From NCBI RefSeq assembly GCF_029946505.1, contig NZ_JARZHG010000063.1, positions 1 through 37,937 of the forward strand: a stretch of 37,937 nt of DNA, read 5' to 3'. The number at the start of each line of letters is the position of its first letter. Within the stretch, counting starts at the first letter, position 1. Of the stretch, positions 31,251 through 37,937 are shown piece by piece. A model generated the notes under the pieces. That model did not search any database, was not told the DNA's origin, and saw only the letters and a program-made list of their open reading frames with translations. The position numbers were made by a program, and so were the translations under genes. Source of the DNA: Polyangium sp. y55x31 (GTDB lineage Bacteria > Myxococcota_A > Polyangia > Polyangiales > Polyangiaceae).

Positions 31251-32738
31251 GTGTCTGACGTTGTCCGTATCGTCTCTTGGACGAGCCTGATTTACGGGCT
31301 CCTCTCGCTTTCGATCCCTCGGGTTGGTCACGCCGGAGGCATCGAATCTACCGTCGCGGGCGCACGCGCCGTCGGTCGTGGTGGCGCGATGGGCGCCTCT
31401 GCGACGGGCTTCGACGCACTGCGGTACAACCCCGCCCGCCTGCACCTCACGAAACGCTGGAACATAGGGCTCGACGCGCAGCTCCACATCACCGACGTCT
31501 GCTTCGATCGCGAGGACCTCGACGGCACGACGTACCCGACGGTCTGCAACGAGGCGGCTCCGCTCGTCGTGCCGCAGCTCGGAGTCTCGATTCCGCTCGG
31601 TAAGCGGTTCGGGATCGCGTTCGGCATCCTGCCGCCGCCTTCCGCGACATCCAAGCTCGAGTTCGGCGACCCGACCGATGGCACGATCGAGGTCGATGGG
31701 CAGCGCGTCGCCTCTCCGTCGCGGCATGCGAACGTCGTCACGGACAACTCGGCGCTCTTCCCGACGGTCGGGTTCAGCGCCTCGCTGCACGAAAGGGTCC
31801 GTGCGGGCGTCTCGTTCGGCTCCGGGATCGTAATGGTCAAGAGCATCTCGTACACGGCCGGCATGCCGGGGGCGGGGCCGACGCTCGACACGCGCAACGC
31901 GCTCTCCGGGGTCGACTACTTCGTGCCGAAGATCACCTTCGCGGTCGATGCCGAGCCGATCAACGGCTTCAGCATCGCCTCGATCACGAGCTACACGGCC
32001 GACGTGAACGCCGACGCTGCGCTCTTCCTCTCGGGCCTCAGCGGCGGTGGCTTTTCGACGCGCGTCGACGGCGTGAAGGTGAACCAGCCGTTTGGCTGGG
32101 AAACCACCGTCGCGCTTCGTTACGCCCACCCCCGCTTCGACGTCGAGGTGGACGTGGCGTACCAGGGCCACGCGGCGACGCAGCGGACGACGGTCGACAT
32201 CCCCGACGACGCGGCGCTCCCGATCGACGTGAGCGTCGATGGAATGCCGCTCGGCGCGCTCCCGGACGTCAAGTACGTCGAACGACGATGGAGGAACCAG
32301 TTCGTCCTCCGCGCGGGCGGCGACGCCATTGTCATACCGGATCGCTTGTGGCTCCGCGCGGGAGTCTCCTACGAGAGCAACGGCAACACGCACGGATACC
32401 AATCGGTGGAGAACTTTCTCGCGCCTCGGACGGCCCTCCACGTTGGCACCAGCGTCCGCGTGCACCCAGCGTTGCAGCTCAACTTCGGCTACTCGAAGAT
32501 CTTCCAGCCGGACACGACCGTCGTGCCCGAGGATGCGCGCGTCGAGCAGGGAGTCGGCTCCCGTCCGCCGCCTCTCGATGACCCGAGCCGCACCGTCTAC
32601 ATCAATGGCGGACGCTACCGAGGCGGCGTCCACGTGATTGCCCTCGGCCTCACGTTCGAGCTGCCGGCGCCAGAATCCAAGCCCACGCTTGCCGCCGCCA
32701 AAACCTCCGAGGACTCGGCAAACAGGGAACGGCAATGA
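31251..32738 (+). CDS. FadL/OMPP1-like outer-membrane transport protein
   Basis: The 495-residue protein has a signal peptide (to about GHA, residue 27). The FadL-type N-terminus follows (ESTVAGARAVGRGGAMGASA, then DALRYNPARL), the hatch sequence that plugs the barrel. The rest is beta-barrel strands, including a long stretch near the end (LHVGTSVRVHPALQLNFGYS). FadL proteins import hydrophobic compounds such as long-chain fatty acids. The last 25 residues (KPTLAAAKTSEDSANRERQ) extend past the barrel, which is unusual. The GTG start has GGAGG 7 bases upstream. It overlaps the lipoprotein gene by 4 bases (ATGA). Confidence 0.8.
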   Translation: MSDVVRIVSWTSLIYGLLSLSIPRVGHAGGIESTVAGARAVGRGGAMGASATGFDALRYNPARLHLTKRWNIGLDAQLHITDVCFDREDLDGTTYPTVCNEAAPLVVPQLGVSIPLGKRFGIAFGILPPPSATSKLEFGDPTDGTIEVDGQRVASPSRHANVVTDNSALFPTVGFSASLHERVRAGVSFGSGIVMVKSISYTAGMPGAGPTLDTRNALSGVDYFVPKITFAVDAEPINGFSIASITSYTADVNADAALFLSGLSGGGFSTRVDGVKVNQPFGWETTVALRYAHPRFDVEVDVAYQGHAATQRTTVDIPDDAALPIDVSVDGMPLGALPDVKYVERRWRNQFVLRAGGDAIVIPDRLWLRAGVSYESNGNTHGYQSVENFLAPRTALHVGTSVRVHPALQLNFGYSKIFQPDTTVVPEDARVEQGVGSRPPPLDDPSRTVYINGGRYRGGVHVIALGLTFELPAPESKPTLAAAKTSEDSANRERQ

Positions 32739-33559
32739 AGAAGTACGCTTTTATGACCCTCCTTCTCGCGGGCTGCATCGCCGATTTGAGCGTCGGGGTG
32801 CCCGAGCCGTCCGAGCAGTGCAATCCGGAAGGTCTCGACGTGCTCCTCGACGTCTTTCCGACGTGTGACCTCGGGATCTGCGGCGACCTGCCCGAGCACC
32901 AGGCGCGCGGCCGCTGCGTCGACGACAATCAGCTCGGCGCCGAGCAACTCGAGCTCCTCGCGCCCTGCGCGAATACCGCGGCGCCCTCGCACTGCGTACC
33001 CGTGGAGCTCGTCGTCACCGACGGCCTCACGAAGCCGCCCGTCTGCGCGTCCATCGGCGGCGCCGAAGGCCGCTGCATGTCGCTCTGCGTCCCGCAGATC
33101 CATGCAAAGCGGGACCAGCTCCCGCAGGACGTCTGCGAGGAGGGAAAGCTCTGCGCGCCTTGCTACGACCCGTTCACGGGCGAATCGAGCGGAGCGTGCG
33201 ACGCGAGCGTCTGCGACGCCCCGGTCGAGCCCCCGGTCACCTTCCCGACCTGTTGCGAGGGCAAGGGCGGCGGGAGCTGCGCGCCGCGGACGCTCATACC
33301 CGACGACAAAGAAGAGAAGCTCGGCGAAGATTCGTGCGGCGCAACCCCGGAGGACGACGTCTGCGTCCCGACGGGCTTTGGCGACACGAGCTACGTGCCG
33401 CCGACCTGCGACGCGGGCGTCATTCTGGGCGAAGGTCGATGCCTCCCCACGTGCATCCCGCTGGTGAACACGATCGACATCGTCTTGTCGCAGAAAAACT
33501 GCCCCGAGGCATTCCAGGTCTGCGTTCCCTGCTCGCTCAACGGCGACTACTGCAACTGA
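32735..33559 (+). CDS. Cys-rich lipoprotein coupled to the FadL-like gene
   Basis: The 274-residue protein has a short signal and good lipobox (LLLAGC, Cys at about 14). More than 20 Cys are distributed in pairs (CVPCSLNGDYC, CCEGKGGGSC, LCAPCYDPF), so a disulphide-rich surface or periplasmic protein is likely. The start overlaps the porin's stop, so the two are co-translated and may form a complex. The same pairing of a Cys-rich lipoprotein with a barrel protein occurs at 23059-25263. Confidence 0.8.
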   Translation: MKKYAFMTLLLAGCIADLSVGVPEPSEQCNPEGLDVLLDVFPTCDLGICGDLPEHQARGRCVDDNQLGAEQLELLAPCANTAAPSHCVPVELVVTDGLTKPPVCASIGGAEGRCMSLCVPQIHAKRDQLPQDVCEEGKLCAPCYDPFTGESSGACDASVCDAPVEPPVTFPTCCEGKGGGSCAPRTLIPDDKEEKLGEDSCGATPEDDVCVPTGFGDTSYVPPTCDAGVILGEGRCLPTCIPLVNTIDIVLSQKNCPEAFQVCVPCSLNGDYCN

Positions 33560-33680
33560 CGTTTGACGGCACATAAATGCGGACAAGAAGAGTCGCCAGG
33601 ACATCGAGACCGAAGCAAGAGAGGTAAGCGGCGGCCTTTCCTTTTTCCTCTCACCGTAACTTCTGCTCATATCTCCTGCG

Positions 33681-33696
33681 TGGTCCTCGAGGACCA
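33681..33696. repeat. 16-bp perfect palindrome
   Basis: TGGTCCTCGAGGACCA is self-complementary and lies 22 bases past the 3' end of the alpha/beta-hydrolase gene and 122 bases past the lipoprotein stop. It may be the stem of a bidirectional terminator, although no T-run follows. Confidence 0.4.
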
Positions 33697-33717
33697 GTCC
33701 TACATGCACCGCAGCCG

Positions 33718-34515
33718 CTAAGCCAGCTCACGCAAGAACGACAGGACCACCTCTCCCAGGCGCTCGGGTTGTTCAAATGGAAGGCCGTGGCCGGCGTCCT
33801 TTACCTGTTCGATTCGTACGCGTGGGTTGAGGCTCCGCAGTTCCGTTGCCATCTCGAGCGTCACGACGGGGCTGCTGTCACCAATGACGAGCAGGCTCGG
33901 GACGTCAATCGCGCTCACCACGTCGCGATACTCGGGGTTGGGCGGCGTGAGGACGTCGAACGCGGCCATGCGGGTCTTCAGTCTCGCCTCGGCTTGAAGT
34001 TCGACGATTTCGGGCGAGCGACGCGGGTGTCGAGTTCGGGCCTGCGCAACGAGGTCAGACTTCTGTAAGCCGAGGGCCTGGCGGTGTTGATCGGCGACGT
34101 CGCTGTCGCGCACCTCGCGTTGGCGCTCGGGGCTCAAGAACGTCGGGTCGACCAGGACGAGGCCGCGAATGACCCCCGCCCCTCGACGCGCCACCACCGC
34201 GGCGGTCATGCCGCCCATCGAGTGGCCAAGCAGAACCGGACGAGAGAGCGCAAGGCCGCGGATGAGGCCTACGACGTCGCTCGCGTGATCGTCGTACCGG
34301 TATCCGTGGTGCGGCGCGCTCGAACCGCCGTGCCCTCTGGCGTCGGGCATGACGACGTCGAATTCACCTTCGAGCGCCCGCGCCAGGGGCGTCCAGCAGG
34401 CGCCGCTCCCCATCAATCCATGGAGCAGAACGACGGGACACTTGGCGCCTCCAGTTCGGAGGTAGTGGATGTTGATGCCGTTCGTTTCGCAGACTTCACT
34501 GATCCAGGTCGTCAT
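33718..34515 (-). CDS. Alpha/beta-fold hydrolase
   Basis: The 265-residue protein is an intact alpha/beta hydrolase: oxyanion region VVLLHGLMGSGACW, nucleophile elbow GHSMGG with Ser99, acid near VIGDSSPV (about 220) and catalytic His in DAGHGLPF (about 247). The overall pattern (DARGHGGSS, final LREL) is that of the MhpC/esterase-like branch, typical size. There is no signal peptide; substrate unknown. I chose ATG 34515; a longer frame to 34596 looks non-coding. A small unrelated gene lies 115 bases upstream on the same strand. Confidence 0.85.
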   Translation of the reverse strand: MTTWISEVCETNGINIHYLRTGGAKCPVVLLHGLMGSGACWTPLARALEGEFDVVMPDARGHGGSSAPHHGYRYDDHASDVVGLIRGLALSRPVLLGHSMGGMTAAVVARRGAGVIRGLVLVDPTFLSPERQREVRDSDVADQHRQALGLQKSDLVAQARTRHPRRSPEIVELQAEARLKTRMAAFDVLTPPNPEYRDVVSAIDVPSLLVIGDSSPVVTLEMATELRSLNPRVRIEQVKDAGHGLPFEQPERLGEVVLSFLRELA

Positions 34516-34630
34516 GGGACTGTCCTGCCTGCCGCAGCTTCGCAAGTGGGGCCCAGGTCCACGCCTGGTGGTGCATCGTTGCGACCCCACGCACATCCCG
34601 AGCGGAAGACCGTTGCCATGGTCGCCATTG

Positions 34631-35008
34631 TCATTGCGAGGGTGCTCGCCATCCGTGGTCCACCAACCACGCGATCAAGTCGGCAGGATTGACGAGTCGG
34701 GCGTCGCTGCTCCAGCCACGCCATCGGATGAAGCTGGGATAGATGTAGCTGATGGTGGCGAGCAACTCGTGGCCGGCACTGAAGGTCAGATCGAGAACAC
34801 CTGGCGTCATCAGCGCCAAGTCCTCCGCAAATGCTCCCTCGTCCACTTCGAGGCAACCCCGCACGCGGTCCAGTGCCGCGAGGTCGGACGTGACGATCAT
34901 CGGTGTTGTACGGCCGCGGTGACGCGGGTCGAACTCTCCAACACGGGTAACGCGGACTGAAGTGGCGCCCGCGATGGCGCTGGCGAGGGCACTGGAACTC
35001 GAGATCAT
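34631..35008 (-). CDS. Hypothetical protein
   Basis: The 125-residue soluble protein has a probable mixed alpha/beta fold (SVRVTRVGEFDP, GVLDLTFSAGHELLATISYI, LIAWLVDHG). The pattern resembles a family of small uncharacterised proteins that I cannot name. I chose ATG 35008 over an upstream ATG at 35095, which would start inside a hairpin. It is probably co-transcribed with the hydrolase. Confidence 0.6.
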   Translation of the reverse strand: MISSSSALASAIAGATSVRVTRVGEFDPRHRGRTTPMIVTSDLAALDRVRGCLEVDEGAFAEDLALMTPGVLDLTFSAGHELLATISYIYPSFIRWRGWSSDARLVNPADLIAWLVDHGWRAPSQ

Positions 35009-35081
35009 CTGTAGGTCCCCTGGTCCTGTGTCGTTTGTTCGGCCGCGTTGCTCTGCCCAACGCGCGGGTGTGTTGCGGTGC

Positions 35082-35115
35082 ACCGTGCCGAGCAAAGCGA
35101 AGCTCGGCGCACGGT
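35082..35115 (-). terminator. Hairpin after the NlpC/P60-like gene
   Basis: ACCGTGCCGAGC (35082-35093) pairs with GCTCGGCGCACGGT (35102-35115) with a two-base bulge. It lies 86 bases past the stop of the minus-strand gene at 35201 and before the start of the next. There is no T-run. Probably a terminator. Confidence 0.45.
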
Positions 35116-35200
35116 CAGCACCAGCCGCTCGTTCGGCAGTTCACTGGTGTCCACGCGAAACCACCGGTGCAAGGCTCGGGGGCGGACCTGGCGCTACTGC

Positions 35201-35911
35201 TTACAAGACAGCGCGACCGATCGCGACGTGCGTGCGGAAATCGACACGTTTCGGAGAGCCAAACCAACCGAACCCGGTGGGCTCGCCGTGCGGCTCGTCG
35301 AGGTACAGCAGGATGGTGCCATAACCGAAGCCGGAGCGCTTATGCTCCGCGCGTGTATCATCGCCGTGCGGAATCGACGTCGCGTCGGCGATACGGACCA
35401 GGTAGCGGTGACCGGCGCGGTCGAGCCGCTGCGGCGGTGCGACCACGAAGGCGACGTGCCCCGTATTCTGCGACACGACGGTGGCTGGTTTACGCCACGC
35501 GATGATGTCGCCGGGGCGGACGTCGGCCATACGCGCCACGCGCAGCCATGGGCCGCGCGGATGGTCCTTCGGCGCGGCAGCGATAACATCATGGTAGTCG
35601 CGGGCAACCGGGCGGCCACGCCCGTTGCGCCGCATTACGGCGGCGTGGGCTGCAGGTGCCGCTCGTGAGAGCACCCACGCGGCCATGCCAGAGCAGTCGA
35701 AATCGTAGCGCCCCGCGCGCTCGTCGACACGCGTAACATGTACATAACGTGTGGTCCGTACGCGCTGATCGATCCGGTGGAGCACCTCCATCACCGGCTG
35801 TCTGGCGCGGGCGGGAGGGTGGGCGTTCTGGGCGCGAGCGGGGGAAGCCGCTGTCCCTGCCACAGCCGCGGCGAGCACTGCAATCGCGGCCAACGTACCT
35901 CGAACATTCAT
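35201..35911 (-). CDS. Secreted NlpC/P60-like papain-fold protein
   Basis: The 236-residue protein has a signal peptide (about 1-28, cleavage near ARAQ). The catalytic Cys lies in YDFDCSGMAAWVLSRA (Cys73), a typical DCSG helix start, and the His in NTGHVAFVV (about 150), followed by a polar residue. The family cleaves peptidoglycan stem peptides or acts as an amidase or acyltransferase outside the cytoplasm. DVRPGDIIAWRKP matches the strand before the His. It is a single gene by context. I chose ATG 35911; an in-frame GTG lies at 35920. Confidence 0.75.
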   Translation of the reverse strand: MNVRGTLAAIAVLAAAVAGTAASPARAQNAHPPARARQPVMEVLHRIDQRVRTTRYVHVTRVDERAGRYDFDCSGMAAWVLSRAAPAAHAAVMRRNGRGRPVARDYHDVIAAAPKDHPRGPWLRVARMADVRPGDIIAWRKPATVVSQNTGHVAFVVAPPQRLDRAGHRYLVRIADATSIPHGDDTRAEHKRSGFGYGTILLYLDEPHGEPTGFGWFGSPKRVDFRTHVAIGRAVL

Positions 35912-36145
35912 GGTGGGCACGATAGTACCGCTCGGTCGCCCGGGTCACGTTTCTGGCAGTGGCTCGTCGGGCACGCGGAAAGGATCGCGGTCACGCGACC
36001 GCGCCGGCTTCCGCGGGGAGGAGCCGCATCTGGGGCCCAGGGCGGGAAGCGGGTCTCCGCGCGGTGTGGAAGGACGAGGTCGGCCGTCGCGCGAGAAGCG
36101 TGCTACGCCCCGAGGTTCATTTGCACTAGACGCTACACTGCAGAG

Positions 36146-37306
36146 ATGCCCCTGCCAATCCCGACGCTGCACACCGCTCGCCTGCGATTGCGCCCTTTCA
36201 CGGAAGCCGACACGGACGCAATCTTCGCGCTACACAGCAACCGACGGGTGTTGCGCTACTGGGACGCGCCGCCCTGGCGCGAGCGCGCGCAGGCAGAGCG
36301 CTTCATTGCGGTTTGCAAGCAGATGGAGCAGGAAGGCAGCGGCGCGCGGCTGGCGATCGAGCGCGCAGCCGACGGTGTGTTCATCGGCTGGTGCTGTCTG
36401 GTCGAATGGAACCCGGACTATCGCAGCGCAACGATGGGCTACTGCCTCGACGACGCGGCATGGGGCCAAGGCTTCGCCACCGAGGCCGCAGGCGCCTTGT
36501 TGCAATGGGCCTTCGACACGCTGGACCTGAACCGTGTTCAGGCCGAGACCGACACGCGCAACACGGCATCGAGCCGCGTATTGGAGAAGCTCGGCTTTGT
36601 GCGTGAAGGCACTCTGCGAGAAGATTGCATTGTGGATGGCGAGGTGTCGGATTCCTGGGTGTATGGGCTGCTCAGGCGGCAGTGGGAGCCGCTGCGGTCA
36701 CGCTCGATGGCATCCACACAATCTTGTGCGAAGGACGCATCCAATGGCTGGGAAGCAGTCGCAGGAAAGCTCATTGCGCATCGAGAGCAGTCACATATCG
36801 GCGTGGCGGTAGTTCGCACCTGGGCACAGCACCTACCCAAGGGCGCATCGATCCTGGACCTGGGCTGCGGTTCAGGCGTGCCGATCTCGGAAGCGCTCAT
36901 GAACGATGGCTTCCGTGTCTACGGCATCGATGCGTCGCCAACTCTGGTCGCGGCGTTCCGAAGTCGCTTTCCGCATGCATCTGTCGCGTGCGAGCCGGCC
37001 GAGACCTCGCACATGTTCGGCAGAACCTACGATGGCATCCTCGCCGTTGGGCTCATGTTCTTGCTACCGGAAAGTACACAACGATCTCTGATTCTTCGAA
37101 CGAGCGCGGCACTGAAACCTGGTGGCCGACTCCTCTTCTCTTCTCCGTCGCAGGCATGCACGTGGCTCGATCTGATGACGGGACGCGAATCTCGTTCGTT
37201 GGGAGCTGCAGCCTACGCAGCTATCCTTTCAGAGGCTGGCTTGACGCTCGTTGGTGACGATACCGACGAAGGCGGGAGCTACTATCACCACGCGGTGAAG
37301 AGATAG
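36146..37306 (+). CDS. Fused GNAT acetyltransferase-SAM methyltransferase
   Basis: In this 386-residue protein, residues about 1-180 are a RimJ/RimL-type GNAT acetyltransferase (LHTARLRLRPFTEADTDAIF, acetyl-CoA loop WGQGFATEAAGALL, NTASSRVLEKLGFVREG). Residues about 195-386 are a class I SAM-dependent methyltransferase (motif I ILDLGCGSGVPISEAL near 236, YGIDASPTLVAAF, later LKPGGRLLFSSPS). Each half is full length and ends where a free protein would; the joint is WEPLRSRSMAS around Met188, which could once have been the methyltransferase start. The composition is less GC-rich than the flanks. Either a true bifunctional enzyme or a recent stop-codon loss. Confidence 0.8.
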   Translation: MPLPIPTLHTARLRLRPFTEADTDAIFALHSNRRVLRYWDAPPWRERAQAERFIAVCKQMEQEGSGARLAIERAADGVFIGWCCLVEWNPDYRSATMGYCLDDAAWGQGFATEAAGALLQWAFDTLDLNRVQAETDTRNTASSRVLEKLGFVREGTLREDCIVDGEVSDSWVYGLLRRQWEPLRSRSMASTQSCAKDASNGWEAVAGKLIAHREQSHIGVAVVRTWAQHLPKGASILDLGCGSGVPISEALMNDGFRVYGIDASPTLVAAFRSRFPHASVACEPAETSHMFGRTYDGILAVGLMFLLPESTQRSLILRTSAALKPGGRLLFSSPSQACTWLDLMTGRESRSLGAAAYAAILSEAGLTLVGDDTDEGGSYYHHAVKR

Positions 37307-37433
37307 ATGTCTGGGCTCGAGAGCGGCGCGATCGCGTAGCGTTACCAAAAAGGAAACGTACCCGGAGCCGTTTCGGGGTGCGTTTCCCCGAATTTCAACG
37401 CCCCGAGCCTGTCCGTCCGAAATTTCGACTACC

Positions 37434-37937
37434 ATGGCGCCCGCCTTGGGCCCCACCGACGTCTCCCCGCGCCGCTCCTCACCTCTGCCCCACGCGCTCG
37501 CCCTCGTCGTCACGTGCGCAGCCGTCCCCCGGGCCTCAGCGGCCTCGCTCCCCCGCCTCGTGGTCGAGCGCGCGTCCGAGGCGGCCGACTGCCCCGACGC
37601 CGCTGCCCTCGCTGCGGCCGTCGAGCGTCAGATGCAACGCCCGGCCCTCGACCCGGCGAGCGTCGACCCGGAGGCGCCCGTCTACGAGGTGCGCGTCGCC
37701 CGCTCGGAGGACGGGTACGCGGCGACGCTGAAGGCCGGCGACCTCACGAGGCACCTCTCCGATCCAGGCTCGACCTGCGCGGAGCTCGCCGATGCGCTCG
37801 CTCTGACCCTCGCCATTTTGCTCGACAGCGAGCCTCCGCCACCGCCGGCGCCGCCACCGCCACCGCCGCCGCCACCACCGCCGCCGCCGCCACCGCCGGC
37901 GCCGCCACCGCCGCCGCCGCCACCGCCACCGCCGGCG
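37434..37937 (+). CDS. Outer-membrane protein, N-terminal part (runs off the window)
   Basis: 168 residues are visible. A signal peptide (ALALVVTCAAVPRASA) is followed by a periplasmic domain (VVERASEAADCPDAAALAAAVE, then TCAELADALALTLAILLDSE) and a poly-Pro linker that fills the last 90 bases. The plan matches the protein at 24208, including a Cys-containing helix before the linker, so a beta-barrel is expected beyond the window. The end is not in view. Confidence 0.65.
   Translation, partial: MAPALGPTDVSPRRSSPLPHALALVVTCAAVPRASAASLPRLVVERASEAADCPDAAALAAAVERQMQRPALDPASVDPEAPVYEVRVARSEDGYAATLKAGDLTRHLSDPGSTCAELADALALTLAILLDSEPPPPPAPPPPPPPPPPPPPPPPAPPPPPPPPPPPA

Noticed and set aside
30543-32735. 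A 730-codon minus-strand frame
   Set aside because: It is antisense to the FadL-like gene, with Arg/Val/Asp-rich translation and no signal or domain. The plus strand has the real protein.
35738-36145. N-terminal extension of the acetyltransferase frame to 522 codons
   Set aside because: The extra 136 codons are antisense to the NlpC/P60-like gene's start region and have no domain. ATG 36146 begins the GNAT fold.
37848-37937. Tandem repeat of GCCGCCACC-type units as a separate repeat element
   Set aside because: It encodes the poly-Pro linker of the outer-membrane protein in frame, so it is explained by the gene.

Overview
The window is very GC-rich DNA, most likely from a myxobacterium of the Polyangium/Sorangium type. 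The evidence is the density of ECF sigma factors, Cys-rich lipoproteins next to outer-membrane barrels, a WD40-repeat remnant, an RsbR-type STAS remnant and long Pro/Ala-rich linkers. It is an accessory region: an integrated mobile element, then DNA full of truncated and duplicated genes, then more ordinary secreted-protein and enzyme genes.

Layout. (1) 1-3020: a small plus-strand operon of unknown proteins (203-1681), then an Rrf2 regulator and an AhpD/CMD-type protein on the minus strand with a palindromic operator. (2) About 3473-19882: an integrated element of about 16.4 kb. It has a tyrosine integrase at its left end, an Xis-like protein and a small HTH protein behind three inverted-repeat operators, a VapE-type replication ATPase, cargo genes on the minus strand (zinc-finger, winged-helix-GGDEF, zinc-ribbon and membrane proteins), a candidate iteron origin, a ribbon-helix-helix protein, an HExxH zincin, a coiled-coil protein and two overlapping ECF sigma factors. 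I see no capsid, terminase or conjugation genes, so it looks like a satellite or mobilisable element. (3) About 19883-28500: degraded DNA with a resident-integrase remnant, frameshifted genes, a MITE-like palindrome, and partial copies of genes found elsewhere in the window. Intact genes among them are an XRE regulator, a Cys-rich lipoprotein, an outer-membrane protein and a membrane-linked sigma factor. (4) 28515-30700: an ECF41-type sigma factor divergent from an AhpD/CMD gene, then the 3' part of a tRNA-Thr gene and an IS66 remnant. (5) 31251-37937: a FadL-like porin with a lipoprotein, an alpha/beta hydrolase, a secreted NlpC/P60-like protein, a GNAT-methyltransferase fusion and the start of another outer-membrane protein.

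The main result is the structure of the element. Both ends carry CAATAC in a similar context. Joining the outer flanks restores, in frame, an uninterrupted tyrosine-recombinase segment of an older resident integrase. Joining the inner ends gives the element's own integrase a different C-terminal tail, also in frame. This implies that attP lies inside the element's integrase gene, that attB lies inside another integrase gene beside its catalytic HxxR codons, and that integration swaps the C-termini. Myxococcus phage Mx8 is the precedent I know for attP inside int. The target being another integrase would be the new part. A second unusual trait is that the spacers between cargo genes, and the linkers of some proteins, are built from a small vocabulary of recurring GC-rich words that I do not see at comparable density outside the element.
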